Translations under genes and position numbers: made by a program
In this document: in pieces, positions 11,068-19,022 of the stretch
How the letters are laid out: each line of letters begins with the position of its first letter
Numbering within the stretch: the stretch's first letter is position 1
The notes under the pieces: model-generated
Seen by the model: the letters and a program-made list of their open reading frames with translations, nothing else
The model's database searches: none
What the model was told of the DNA's origin: nothing
Origin: Nonomuraea maritima
GTDB lineage: Bacteria > Actinomycetota > Actinomycetes > Streptosporangiales > Streptosporangiaceae
Direction of reading: 5' to 3'
DNA: 64,000 nt
NCBI RefSeq assembly: GCF_900100395.1
Contig: NZ_FNFB01000006.1
Span: forward strand, 124,001 to 188,000

Positions 11068-11889
11068 ATGCCTGAGTCCCGTTACTCCGACCTCGACCGT
11101 CCTCCCCTCTCGGAGGCGGCGCTCAACCGTGCCCTCGTGCGCCCCGGCTCGCTGTGGAGCGGCGTCACCGTCGTCGACAGCACCGGTTCCACGAACACCG
11201 ACCTGGTCGCCGCCGCCCGCGCGGGCGCGCCAGAGGGCACGGTCCTGGTGGCGGAGGAGCAGCGGGCGGGCCGCGGGCGCATGGACCGCACCTGGACGGC
11301 GCCGGTCCGCTCGGGGCTCACGTTCTCGATCCTGCTCAGGCCCACCGTGCCGCTCGCCGCGCAGAGCTGGCTGACCATCCTGTACGCCGTCTCAGCGGCC
11401 TCCGCCGTACGCGCGCTCGCCGAGGTCGACGTACGCCTCAAGTGGCCCAACGACCTGCTGATCGGCGAGCGCAAGCTGGCCGGGGTGCTGGCCGAGCGGG
11501 TCGACGACGCCGTCGTCATCGGCATGGGCATGAACGTCTCCCTCAGGGCCGATGAGCTGCCGGTCGCGACGGCCACCTCGCTCGCCGTCGAGCAGGCGGC
11601 CTGCGTCGACCGCGAGCCGCTGCTGAAGGCCGTGCTCAGGGAGATCGACACCCACTACCGCGAGTGGACGGAGGCGGACGGCGACGTGGAGGCCTGCGGG
11701 CTGCGCTCGGCGTATCTGTCGGCCAACGCCACGGTCGGACGGCGGGTCAGGGTGGAGCTGCCGGGCGACCACCAGCTCGTCGGCCGGGCCACCGGCGTCG
11801 ACCGGTACGGCCACCTCCAGGTCGACACCGGCGACGAGCAGCACACGCTGAGCGTGGGCGACGTCATCCACGTCAGGGCCGTAGCCTGA
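11068..11889 (+). CDS. birA: Biotin--[acetyl-CoA-carboxylase] ligase, monofunctional
   Basis: A 273-residue class I BirA that activates biotin as biotinyl-AMP and attaches it to the biotin carrier domain of acyl-CoA carboxylase, linking it to the accB-accE genes upstream. Visible motifs are DSTGSTNTDL, the biotin/ATP loop EEQRAGRGRMDRTW, KWPNDLLIGERKLAGVL and GMGMNVS. There is no N-terminal DNA-binding domain, so it is an enzyme only and not a repressor. The C-terminal SH3-like domain (RRVRVELPGDHQLVGRATG) is complete. A purine-rich GGAGGATGGGGG site precedes the start. Confidence 0.96.
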   Translation: MPESRYSDLDRPPLSEAALNRALVRPGSLWSGVTVVDSTGSTNTDLVAAARAGAPEGTVLVAEEQRAGRGRMDRTWTAPVRSGLTFSILLRPTVPLAAQSWLTILYAVSAASAVRALAEVDVRLKWPNDLLIGERKLAGVLAERVDDAVVIGMGMNVSLRADELPVATATSLAVEQAACVDREPLLKAVLREIDTHYREWTEADGDVEACGLRSAYLSANATVGRRVRVELPGDHQLVGRATGVDRYGHLQVDTGDEQHTLSVGDVIHVRAVA

Positions 11890-11917
11890 GCCTGAGCGAT
11901 GGTGGGAGCATGTGGCC

Positions 11918-12430
11918 ATGACCATTCCGGACCACCATCTGACGCAGGGTGAGCGGCGCGTACGCTCCTTCCACCCGCACTGGAAGCGGCTCGTGGGTCC
12001 CTTCGTGGCGCTGATCCTCATCGCGGCGGCGTCGGGTGCGGCGATCTACTTCATCCCGGGCGACTTCGGCTATGCCGGGTACGCGCGGATCGCGGTCGTC
12101 GTCATCGCCCTCGTCCTGCTGACGATCTGGTCGTTCGTGCCGTACCTGCGGTGGAAGAACACGGCCTACATCCTCACCACCCACCGCTTCACGATCAGCA
12201 CCGGCGTGCTCAACAAGTCGACCGACGAGATCCCGATCACGAAGGTCAACACGGTGAGCTCCGACCAGACGTTCGCCGAGCGGCTGCTCGGCTGCGGCAC
12301 GCTGACCGTCGAGTCGGCGGGCGACCGGGGCGAGATCGTGCTGCGCGACATCCCGAAGATCCAGGAGGTCCGCATGGACCTGTTCCGCCTGGTGGAGGAC
12401 GCTTCCGACGGCGAAGTGGACGGGCGCTGA
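11918..12430 (+). CDS. PH-domain (bPH2, YdbS-like) membrane protein
   Basis: A 170-residue protein with two hydrophobic segments at about residues 26-45 and 58-76, then a bacterial PH domain (YILTTHRFTISTGVLNKSTDEI through GEIVLRDIPKIQEV). Proteins of this family are small membrane-anchored domains of uncertain role. The ATG is chosen over a GTG 6 nt upstream because GGTGGGAG is correctly spaced (9 nt) only from the ATG. It sits between birA and a cyclase gene, all on the plus strand and closely spaced. Confidence 0.85.
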   Translation: MTIPDHHLTQGERRVRSFHPHWKRLVGPFVALILIAAASGAAIYFIPGDFGYAGYARIAVVVIALVLLTIWSFVPYLRWKNTAYILTTHRFTISTGVLNKSTDEIPITKVNTVSSDQTFAERLLGCGTLTVESAGDRGEIVLRDIPKIQEVRMDLFRLVEDASDGEVDGR

Positions 12431-12432
12431 CG

Positions 12433-12438
12433 TACCCT
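12433..12438 (+). promoter_or_regulatory. Putative -10 element (TACCCT) for the cyclase gene
   Basis: TACCCT, 7 nt, then the GTG start of the cyclase. It overlaps the gap just after the PH-domain stop. Confidence 0.4.
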
Positions 12439-12445
12439 CCTATAA

Positions 12446-13420
12446 GTGGACAAACCGCGCTCCGCCAGGCCCACCGCCGAGGAGATCGAGCGGCTGGTCA
12501 GCGGCCAGGCGCCCCGCTACACCCGAGCCGAGGTCGCCGCCGAGGCCGGGGTGCCGTCCGAGCTGTCCTCCCGCATCTGGCGCGCGCTGGGGTTCGCCCA
12601 GCGTCCTGACGACGCCGTGGCGTTCACCGACGCCGACGTCGCGGCGCTGCGCCGGGTCCGCAGCATGCTCGACGGCGGCGTTCTCGACGAGCAGACCGTG
12701 CTCCGCATGGCCCGAGCGCTCGGGCAGACCACGGCCAGGCTCGCGCAGTGGCAGGCCGAGCTCTTCATCGGGGCCGCCATGCCCGAGGAGCGCGCGGAGG
12801 GCGACCTGCACGCCCTGCTCCGTACGGCCCAGGCGCTGCTGCCCGACTTCGAGCACGTGCTCATCCACGTCTGGCGGTCCCAGCTCGCCGCGGCCGGCAC
12901 CCGGCTGCTGGCCATCGCCGACGTGCACGACGAGATGGTCCCCACCCGCGTGCCGCTGGCCGTGGGCTTCGCGGACCTGGTGTCGTTCACCCGGCGGGCC
13001 CGCGAGCTCGACGAACGCAGGCTGGCCGAGCTGGTCGAGGGGTTCGAGTCACGGGCCTCCGACGTCATCGCCGCCCACGGCGCGCGCATGGTCAAGACGC
13101 TGGGCGACGAGGTGCTGTTCACCGCGCACACCGCGGCCCAGGCGGGCGCGGTCGCGCTCGACCTCATCGAGATCGGCGAGCTGCGCATCGGCGTCGCCTA
13201 CGGCCCCGTGACGCCGATGATGGGCGACGTCTTCGGCACCACCGTCAACCTCGCCGCCCGGCTGACCGCCATCGCCCGGCCCGGCACCGTCCTGGTGGAC
13301 GAGCGACTCGCCGAGGGCCTCGACGGGCACGACGGGTACGCGTTGCACCGGATCAGGCGGCGTCCGGCCCGCGGACTCGGCGTGGTGCAGCCCTATGTCT
13401 TGCGGAGATCATCCTCCTGA
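12446..13420 (+). CDS. Class III adenylate cyclase, Rv1264-like
   Basis: A 324-residue soluble cyclase making cAMP from ATP. The C-terminal catalytic domain keeps the needed residues: first metal Asp in FADLVSFT, substrate Lys and second metal Asp in VKTLGDEV, and the transition-state Asn/Arg in DVFGTTVNLAARL. The N-terminal 170 residues lack membrane helices and resemble the autoinhibitory domain of Mycobacterium tuberculosis Rv1264 (RYTRAEVAAEAGV, RALGFAQRPDDAVAFTDAD). That domain confers pH sensing in Rv1264; pH sensing here is inference from similarity. The start is a GTG with no ribosome-binding site but a well-placed -10. Confidence 0.88.
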   Translation: MDKPRSARPTAEEIERLVSGQAPRYTRAEVAAEAGVPSELSSRIWRALGFAQRPDDAVAFTDADVAALRRVRSMLDGGVLDEQTVLRMARALGQTTARLAQWQAELFIGAAMPEERAEGDLHALLRTAQALLPDFEHVLIHVWRSQLAAAGTRLLAIADVHDEMVPTRVPLAVGFADLVSFTRRARELDERRLAELVEGFESRASDVIAAHGARMVKTLGDEVLFTAHTAAQAGAVALDLIEIGELRIGVAYGPVTPMMGDVFGTTVNLAARLTAIARPGTVLVDERLAEGLDGHDGYALHRIRRRPARGLGVVQPYVLRRSSS

Positions 13421-13426
13421 CACAAG

Positions 13427-14521
13427 ATGACTGGCATGCCGTACGAAGTGCAGGGCGTCATCGCCCGAGGGAAGGGCCAGGAAGTTTCGCTCGAGACGGT
13501 AGTCGTCCCGGACCCCGGTCCGGGCGAGGCGGTGGTGAACGTGCAGGCCTGCGGGGTCTGCCACACCGACCTGCACTACCGTGAGGGCGGCATCAGCGAC
13601 GACTACCCCTTCCTGCTGGGCCACGAGGCGGCCGGCGTCGTGGAGGCGGTCGGTCCAGGGGTCACCGAGGTCTCGCCCGGCGACTTCGTGATCCTCAACT
13701 GGCGCGCGGTGTGCGGCCAGTGCCGGGCGTGCCTGCGCGGCCGTCCGTGGTACTGCTTCGCCACCCACAACGCCAAGCAGAAGATGACACTCAAGGACGG
13801 CACCGAGCTGTCTCCCGCGCTCGGCATCGGTGCGTTCCTGGAGAAGACGCTCGTGGCGGCGGGCCAGTGCACGAAGGTCTCGGCCGACGCCCCGGCGCAG
13901 GTCGCCGGCCTGCTCGGGTGCGGCGTCATGGCGGGCATGGGCGCGGCCATCAACACGGGCGGCGTGACGCGCGGCGACAGCGTCGCGGTGATCGGGTGCG
14001 GCGGCGTCGGCGACGCGGCCGTCCTGGGCGCCTCGCTGGCCGGGGCTGCGAAGATCATCGCGGTCGACGTGGACGACCGCAAGCTCGACTGGGCCAGGGG
14101 CTTCGGCGCCACCCACACGGTCAACTCGCGCGAGGCCGACCCGGTCGAGGAGATAAGGGAGGCGACCGGCGGCTTCGGCGCCGACGTGGTCATCGAGGCG
14201 GTGGGCCGGCCCGAGACGTACAAGCAGGCCTTCTACGCCCGCGACCTGGCCGGCACGGTCGTGCTCGTCGGGGTGCCGACCCCCGAGATGCAGCTGGAGC
14301 TGCCCCTGCTCGACATGTTCGGCCGCGGCGGCTCCCTGAAGTCCTCCTGGTACGGCGACTGCCTGCCCTCGCGCGACTTCCCCATGCTGATCGACCTGTT
14401 CCTGCAGAACCGGCTGCCGCTCGACAAGTTCGTGTCCGAGACGATCGCGCTCGACCAGGTCGAGGAGGCGTTCGGCAAGATGCACCGCGGCGAGGTGCTG
14501 CGCTCGGTGGTGATCCTCTGA
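13427..14521 (+). CDS. mscR: S-(hydroxymethyl)mycothiol dehydrogenase / S-nitrosomycothiol reductase
   Basis: A 364-residue zinc-dependent class III-type alcohol dehydrogenase that oxidises the formaldehyde-mycothiol adduct with NAD. The catalytic zinc site includes Cys42 (ACGVCHTD) and the GHEAAG histidine; the structural zinc motif has four Cys in [16 protein letters not shown] Rossmann GCGGVGDAA follows. The overall pattern, including [13 protein letters not shown] and [14 protein letters not shown], matches MscR/AdhE2 rather than glutathione-type enzymes, implying the host makes mycothiol. The stop shares a base with the next start (TGATG), so the metallo-hydrolase is co-translated. An alternative ATG lies 9 nt downstream. 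Confidence 0.92.
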   Translation: MTGMPYEVQGVIARGKGQEVSLETVVVPDPGPGEAVVNVQACGVCHTDLHYREGGISDDYPFLLGHEAAGVVEAVGPGVTEVSPGDFVILNWRAVCGQCRACLRGRPWYCFATHNAKQKMTLKDGTELSPALGIGAFLEKTLVAAGQCTKVSADAPAQVAGLLGCGVMAGMGAAINTGGVTRGDSVAVIGCGGVGDAAVLGASLAGAAKIIAVDVDDRKLDWARGFGATHTVNSREADPVEEIREATGGFGADVVIEAVGRPETYKQAFYARDLAGTVVLVGVPTPEMQLELPLLDMFGRGGSLKSSWYGDCLPSRDFPMLIDLFLQNRLPLDKFVSETIALDQVEEAFGKMHRGEVLRSVVIL

Positions 14522-15141
14522 TGATCGACCGGGTCATCACCTCGGGCACGTTCTCCCTCGACGGGGGCACGTGGGACGTCGACAACAACGTCTGGCTGAT
14601 CGGCGACGCCCGCGAGGTCATCGTCGTCGACGCCGCCCACGACGCCGCTCCGATCGCCGAGCGGGTGGGCGGGCGCTCGGTCAGGAGCATCGTCTGCACC
14701 CACGCGCACAACGACCACATCAGCGCCGCGGGCGAGCTGGCCGCGCTCACCGGGGCGCCGATCCGGCTGCACCCGGCCGACCAGGTGCTGTGGGAGGAGG
14801 TCTACGGGCCCGAGGTGACCTACGAACCGCTCGCCGACGACGAGAAGCTGACGGTCGGCGGCATCACGCTGCAGGTCCTGCACACGCCGGGCCACGCGCC
14901 GGGTGCCGTCTGCCTGTACGCCCCCGACCTCGGGGCTGTGTTCAGTGGCGACACCCTGTTCAAGGGTGGTCCTGGGGCGACCGGCCGGTCCTACAGCTCG
15001 TTCGACACGATCATCGAGTCGATCAAGGACCGCCTGCTGACGCTGCCGCCGGAGACGGTCGTGCACGCCGGCCACGGCGAGTCCACCTCGATCGGCGCTG
15101 AGGCCGCTGACCTGGAGGAATGGATCAGACGAGGGCACTGA
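14521..15141 (+). CDS. MBL-fold metallo-hydrolase coupled to mscR
   Basis: A 206-residue metallo-beta-lactamase-fold hydrolase. Metal ligands are visible in THAHNDH, in HTPGHAPG and in the SGDTLF motif, with a final His in HAGHG. Glyoxalase II-like proteins of this size hydrolyse thioesters. Its one-base overlap with mscR suggests it hydrolyses the S-formylmycothiol product to formate and mycothiol, which is inference from context. The enzyme class itself is firm. Confidence 0.88.
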   Translation: MIDRVITSGTFSLDGGTWDVDNNVWLIGDAREVIVVDAAHDAAPIAERVGGRSVRSIVCTHAHNDHISAAGELAALTGAPIRLHPADQVLWEEVYGPEVTYEPLADDEKLTVGGITLQVLHTPGHAPGAVCLYAPDLGAVFSGDTLFKGGPGATGRSYSSFDTIIESIKDRLLTLPPETVVHAGHGESTSIGAEAADLEEWIRRGH

Positions 15142-15172
15142 CGCCAGGGCAGAGGACTGTGACTGAGCCAAC

Positions 15173-15191
15173 ATAGGCAAGCCTAACCATA
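15173..15191. promoter_or_regulatory. DtxR/IdeR-type iron box, weaker copy
   Basis: The 19-mer ATAGGCAAGCCTAACCATA matches the DtxR consensus at 14 of 19 positions by eye. It lies 10 bp upstream of a stronger box. Confidence 0.55.
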
Positions 15192-15201
15192 GTGCGCTAC
15201 C

Positions 15202-15220
15202 TTAGGTGTGCCTAACCTAA
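15202..15220. promoter_or_regulatory. DtxR/IdeR-type iron box, strong copy
   Basis: TTAGGTGTGCCTAACCTAA matches 17 of 19 positions of the DtxR consensus palindrome. It overlaps two possible -10 hexamers (TACCTT and TAACCT) upstream of bfd, so Fe-loaded regulator bound here should directly affect bfd-bfr transcription. Confidence 0.8.
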
Positions 15221-15263
15221 AGGCTCCTCCATGGACCCCTCTGCCCGAAAGGCGTTTCCCCGC

Positions 15264-15440
15264 ATGTACGTATGCATTTGTCGTGCCGTCACGGAAAACG
15301 AAGTGCACGACTGCATCGCCGCCGGGGCCAAGAGCGCAAAGCAGATCCGCGACACCACCGGTGCCGGTGGGGACTGTGCCCGTTGTGTACGGAAAATCTG
15401 TGCGATCCTGAAAAGGTCTGAAGAACTCACGACCGCATAG
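15264..15440 (+). CDS. bfd: Bacterioferritin-associated ferredoxin (BFD-like [2Fe-2S])
   Basis: A 58-residue [2Fe-2S] protein that passes electrons to bacterioferritin to mobilise stored iron. The four cluster cysteines are in the N-terminal MYVCICRAVTE and the later GGDCARCVRKI segment. The family-typical start MYVCIC is chosen. An in-frame ATG 33 nt upstream, preceded by AAAGG, would add 11 residues and cannot be excluded. It lies 26 bp before bfr and just after two iron boxes, so it belongs to an iron-responsive operon. Confidence 0.9.
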   Translation: MYVCICRAVTENEVHDCIAAGAKSAKQIRDTTGAGGDCARCVRKICAILKRSEELTTA

Positions 15441-15466
15441 TCGGGATAGCGACGAGGGGCCTGTTC

Positions 15467-15958
15467 ATGCAGGGCGACAAACAGATCATCGAGTTGCTCA
15501 ACGAACAGCTGACCGCGGAACTGACCGCGATCAACCAGTATTTCCTGCACGCCAAGATGCAGGAGAACTGGGGCTACACCAAGCTTGCCAAGCACACGCG
15601 CGACGAGTCGTTCGAGGAGATGCGGCACGCCGAATGGCTGACCGAGCGCATCCTGTTCCTGGAGGGCCTGCCCAACTACCAGCGGCTCGGCACCCTGCAC
15701 ATCGGCCAGACGGTGCCGGAGCAGTTGCAGGCCGACCTGGACGTCGAGCTCGCGGTGGTGCAGCGGCTGCGGCCGGCGATCGCGCTGATGCGCGAGAAGG
15801 GTGACATCACCTCCGCCCGCATCTTCGAGCAGATCCTCGAGGACGAGGAAGAGCACATCGACTACCTGGAGACCGAGCTCGACCTGATCCGCAGCCTGGG
15901 CGAACAGCTGTACCTCGCCCGGTACGCCGAACCGAGCTCCTCCGACGACAGCGATTGA
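15467..15958 (+). CDS. bfr: Bacterioferritin
   Basis: A 163-residue subunit of the 24-mer iron-storage cage. All ferroxidase ligands are present at canonical positions: Glu18, Glu51, His54, Glu94, Glu127 and His130, plus Tyr25. Met52, the axial haem ligand, shows it is a haem-binding bacterioferritin rather than a plain ferritin. GAGGGG lies ahead of the ATG. It is second in the operon after bfd and is followed by a strong hairpin. Expression is probably controlled by the paired DtxR-type boxes upstream of bfd. Confidence 0.97.
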   Translation: MQGDKQIIELLNEQLTAELTAINQYFLHAKMQENWGYTKLAKHTRDESFEEMRHAEWLTERILFLEGLPNYQRLGTLHIGQTVPEQLQADLDVELAVVQRLRPAIALMREKGDITSARIFEQILEDEEEHIDYLETELDLIRSLGEQLYLARYAEPSSSDDSD

Positions 15959-15970
15959 CCGTACGACCTG

Positions 15971-16013
15971 CCTCGGCCCCCGCCACGCCCGCCCGGCGTC
16001 GCGGGGGCCGAGG
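15971..16013 (+). terminator. Hairpin terminator after bfr
   Basis: A perfect 13-bp GC-rich stem (15971-15983 with 16001-16013) with a 17-nt loop begins 12 bp after the bfr stop. No T-run follows. Confidence 0.75.
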
Positions 16014-16321
16014 TCGTCGTGCGTCCGGTGGGCGTGTCGGCGCGGTCAGGAGCGGGCGGACGCCTAGCGTGGGATCGTCCGTTCGTGTCGTTTCTCACGC
16101 TCCGGGTTTTTGGATCATCGAAAGAAAGATCGTCCCGTTCGGGAAGGCACTTTTTCCGCGTACTGGATGGGGAAATTCGCGCCTGGACATGATCGCTGCA
16201 GTGGCGCCGCGGTGTTTTAATCTTGACGAATCGTCTTTTGATCGTGTTTGCCCAGGTCAATGGATAGGTCAACTGCGAGTCAAACCGCGCGCTGTGCCCG
16301 GGAAACGATCCTCTAAGGTCC
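16014..16321. other. Non-coding gap upstream of the two-component operon
   Basis: About 310 bp with no supported gene. The part from about 16090 is clearly less GC-rich than its surroundings, with T and A runs (for example GTTTTTGG and ACTTTTTCC). This is consistent with an upstream promoter or regulator-binding region for the response-regulator gene. No repeat or known operator was recognised. Confidence 0.5.
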
Positions 16322-16327
16322 TACGAT
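16322..16327 (+). promoter_or_regulatory. Putative -10 element (TACGAT) for the response regulator
   Basis: TACGAT, 6 nt, then ATG; a leaderless arrangement. Confidence 0.45.
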
Positions 16328-16333
16328 CGGTTC

Positions 16334-17002
16334 ATGACCTGCGTACTTCTCGCCGAGGATGACACCTCGATCTCCGAGCCACTCGCGCGTGCGCTGCGCC
16401 GTGAGGGCTATCAGGTTGAGGTGTCCCCGGATGGCCCGCAGGCCCTGGAAAGGGCTCTGTCGGGCGGAATAGACCTCATCGTTCTCGACCTCGGTCTGCC
16501 AGAGATGGACGGGCTGGAGGTCGCCCGCCGGATCCGCGCCGAAGGGCACGGCACCCCGGTTCTCATACTCACCGCACGCGTCGACGAGGTCGACACCGTT
16601 GTCGGCCTCGACGCGGGTGCCGACGACTACGTGACGAAGCCGTTCAGGCTCGCCGAGCTGCTCGCGAGGGTACGTGCGCTGCTGCGCCGCGGCACCTCCG
16701 AGACCCCGGTCGTCCAGGGAGTGCGCATCGACGCCGACTCCCGGCGCGCCTGGATGGGAGACAAGGAGCTGCACCTGACCACCAAGGAGTTCGACCTGCT
16801 GCGGGTCCTGGTCCGCGACGCCGGCAAGGTCGTCACCCGCGAACAGATCATGCGCGAGGTTTGGGACACCAACTGGTGGGGTTCCACCAAGACCCTCGAC
16901 ATGCACATTTCCTGGCTGCGCCGGAAGCTGGGCGACGACGCGGCGAAACCGCGTTACATCACCACCGTCAGGGGAGTCGGCTTCCGGTTCGAGCGCGAGT
17001 AG
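16334..17002 (+). CDS. OmpR-family response regulator
   Basis: A 222-residue transcription regulator. The receiver domain has acidic residues in AEDD, phospho-acceptor Asp52 (LIVLDLGLPEMDG), a conserved Thr in ILTAR and Lys in VTKPF. The C-terminal winged helix carries LTTKEFDLLRVL and DMHISWLRRKLG with the family end VRGVGFRFE. Its histidine kinase follows after 3 nt. The signal and regulon are unknown. In Streptomyces and relatives a similar pair sits next to GtrA and purK/purE, as here. Confidence 0.93.
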   Translation: MTCVLLAEDDTSISEPLARALRREGYQVEVSPDGPQALERALSGGIDLIVLDLGLPEMDGLEVARRIRAEGHGTPVLILTARVDEVDTVVGLDAGADDYVTKPFRLAELLARVRALLRRGTSETPVVQGVRIDADSRRAWMGDKELHLTTKEFDLLRVLVRDAGKVVTREQIMREVWDTNWWGSTKTLDMHISWLRRKLGDDAAKPRYITTVRGVGFRFERE

Positions 17003-17005
17003 GAG

Positions 17006-18283
17006 ATGCGCCGCCGACTGCTCTCCTCCACCCTGGTCGTCGCGGTAATCGCGGTCCTGCTGCTGGGGGTCCCCCTGGGCGTCGTCGTCAGTCGTCTGAT
17101 CGTCGACGAGGCGGCTCAAGAGCTCGGGGCGGAGGCCAAGCGTCTCGTGGGAGAGGTGGAATATGCCCGTATCCAGGAGACGCCGCTCGACCCCCAGCAA
17201 CTGAAGTCGAAATACCCGCATCGCTACATCCAGATATGGGAACGAGGAACCCCCCTCACGCCGATCGTCGTCGGAAACCCCCCGCCCTCCGGTCACCTGA
17301 TGACCGAGGACGCTTCGACCAGCACAGGTATCTATGTACGGATAAGTCGCGATAGAGATCAGGTTGAGCAGGACGTACGTGCCCGTCTGCTCCTCATCGT
17401 CGCCCTGGCCGTGGCGGCGCTGGCCGTGGCCGTGAGCCTGGCCGTCGTACAGTCACGCCGGTTGACGCTGCCGTTGCAGGACCTCGCGAAGATCGCCGAC
17501 CGGCTGGGCTCCGGTGACGCGCGTCCGAGCAAGCACCGCTACGGCATTCCCGAACTCGACCGCGTGGCCCAGGTGCTCGACCGCAGCGCCACGCGCATCT
17601 CCGACCTGCTCACGCGCGAGCGGGAGTTCGCCACCGACGCCTCGCACCAGCTGCGTACGCCGCTGACCGGCCTCACCATGCGGCTGGAGGAGATCGTCGC
17701 CTCCGCCGAACACCCGGACGTCGTACGCGAGGAAGGGGAGGCGGCGATCGTCCAGGCCGAGCGGCTCACCGCGGTGATCGACGAGCTGCTGGCCGCGGCC
17801 CGCCGCCAGCGCCACGCGCAGGCCGAGCCCGTGGCGATCGACGAGGTGCTGATCCAGCAGGTCACCGAGTGGGAGCCGGTCTTCCGCGACGCGGGCCGCA
17901 CGCTGCGGCTCGACGGCTCGCGCGGGCTCAAGGCGCTGGCCACCACGGGCGGCTTCGGTCAGGTGATCGCCTCGCTGCTGGAGAACTCGCTGCGCCACGG
18001 AGGCGGGTCCGTCACCGTCACCACCACCAGTGGCGACAACTACGTGGTCATCGAGGTCACCGACGAGGGCCCTGGCATCGCCGACGAGATCGCCCCCAAG
18101 ATCTTCGAGCGGAACGTCAGCGGAGGCGGGGGCACCGGTCTCGGGCTGACGTTGGCCCGCGCGCTGGCCGCCGCCGACGGAGGACGCCTGGAGCTCGTAC
18201 GCCGCCGCCCGGCGACGTTCGCCATCTTCCTGCGCCCGGCGGAGGACGACAGTCGTAACCGCGTGGTCAGCGGTCCTGCCTGA
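17006..18283 (+). CDS. Sensor histidine kinase
   Basis: A 425-residue membrane kinase partner of the preceding regulator. One membrane helix lies at about residues 8-29, a sensor loop follows to about 130, and a second helix runs at about 132-150, then HAMP. Phospho-acceptor His214 lies in TDASHQLRTPLTGL. ATP-binding boxes follow: N (LLENSLRHGGG), G1 (DEGPGIADEI), F (IFERN) and G2 (GGTGLGLTLARALA). The start codon overlaps a TAGGAG site formed partly by the upstream stop. Its last 17 bp overlap the convergent gtrA-like gene. Confidence 0.93.
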   Translation: MRRRLLSSTLVVAVIAVLLLGVPLGVVVSRLIVDEAAQELGAEAKRLVGEVEYARIQETPLDPQQLKSKYPHRYIQIWERGTPLTPIVVGNPPPSGHLMTEDASTSTGIYVRISRDRDQVEQDVRARLLLIVALAVAALAVAVSLAVVQSRRLTLPLQDLAKIADRLGSGDARPSKHRYGIPELDRVAQVLDRSATRISDLLTREREFATDASHQLRTPLTGLTMRLEEIVASAEHPDVVREEGEAAIVQAERLTAVIDELLAAARRQRHAQAEPVAIDEVLIQQVTEWEPVFRDAGRTLRLDGSRGLKALATTGGFGQVIASLLENSLRHGGGSVTVTTTSGDNYVVIEVTDEGPGIADEIAPKIFERNVSGGGGTGLGLTLARALAAADGGRLELVRRRPATFAIFLRPAEDDSRNRVVSGPA

Positions 18284-18749
18284 TGCCGGTCCCGGGCAGC
18301 TCCACCGGGATCGGCTCGGTGGCCTCCAGGAACACCCACTTCTTGTACGACCAGTAGCGGAACAGGGTGCCGAGCCCCACTCCGACGATGTTGGCGATGT
18401 TGACGCTGAGTGAGTCGTGCCGGCCGAGGGTGTAGGTGGTGAACCCGATGGTCAGCAGGCCGAAGAGCAGCGCGATGCCGTTCAGCAGGAAGAACAGGAA
18501 GTATTCGCGCCCGAGGCCGCTCTGGTCGCGGTGGCGGAAGGTCCAGAAGCGGTTGCCCGCGTAGGCGAAGGTCGTGGAGACGGTGGTGGCCACGACCTTC
18601 GAGGTCAGGGGCCCCAGGCCGATCACGGTGTTGCAGAGGTTGAGCAGCCCCAGGTCGATCACGAAGGCGATGAGCCCGATGCTGCCGAACTTGAGCAGCT
18701 CGTGCAGGAGGGCCGAGAACCGCTGGTAGAGGCGTTTGGCGACGTCCAC
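18267..18749 (-). CDS. GtrA-family membrane protein
   Basis: A 160-residue protein with four predicted membrane helices (FGSIGLIAFVIDLGLLN, VVATTVSTTFAYAGNRFWTF, FLLNGIALLFGLL, NIVGVGLGTLFRYWSYKKW). The FRYWSYKKWVF ending is characteristic. GtrA proteins are thought to flip undecaprenyl-phosphate-linked sugars or act in cell-wall polysaccharide synthesis. The GTG start is chosen because it begins the conserved region; GGGAAGGGA lies rather far upstream, so the start is uncertain. A longer frame reaches back to 18851. Confidence 0.85.
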   Translation of the reverse strand: MDVAKRLYQRFSALLHELLKFGSIGLIAFVIDLGLLNLCNTVIGLGPLTSKVVATTVSTTFAYAGNRFWTFRHRDQSGLGREYFLFFLLNGIALLFGLLTIGFTTYTLGRHDSLSVNIANIVGVGLGTLFRYWSYKKWVFLEATEPIPVELPGTGIRQDR

Positions 18750-19022
18750 GTCTCTGGTCGGTCCCTTCCCTTGCCGAGTTGGACCACCCCAGCGTACCGG
18801 TGGCCGTGTGGCGTGCGTATCAGGCGGGTGGACATAGCCCGCAAAGAACATCTATGACGAATATCGTCCTATGCCGGACTTTTGTGCTTAATGGGCATTA
18901 CGCTGCGGCTCGCTGGACGGCCGTGCCTGCACAAGGCGACCCGGAACGGTCGTCCAGCCCCGTGCTCCGCGGGCGGGAGGTGCGGCGGGGCGACCTGTCG
19001 CCGGCGGGTAAGCTCACCTGCC

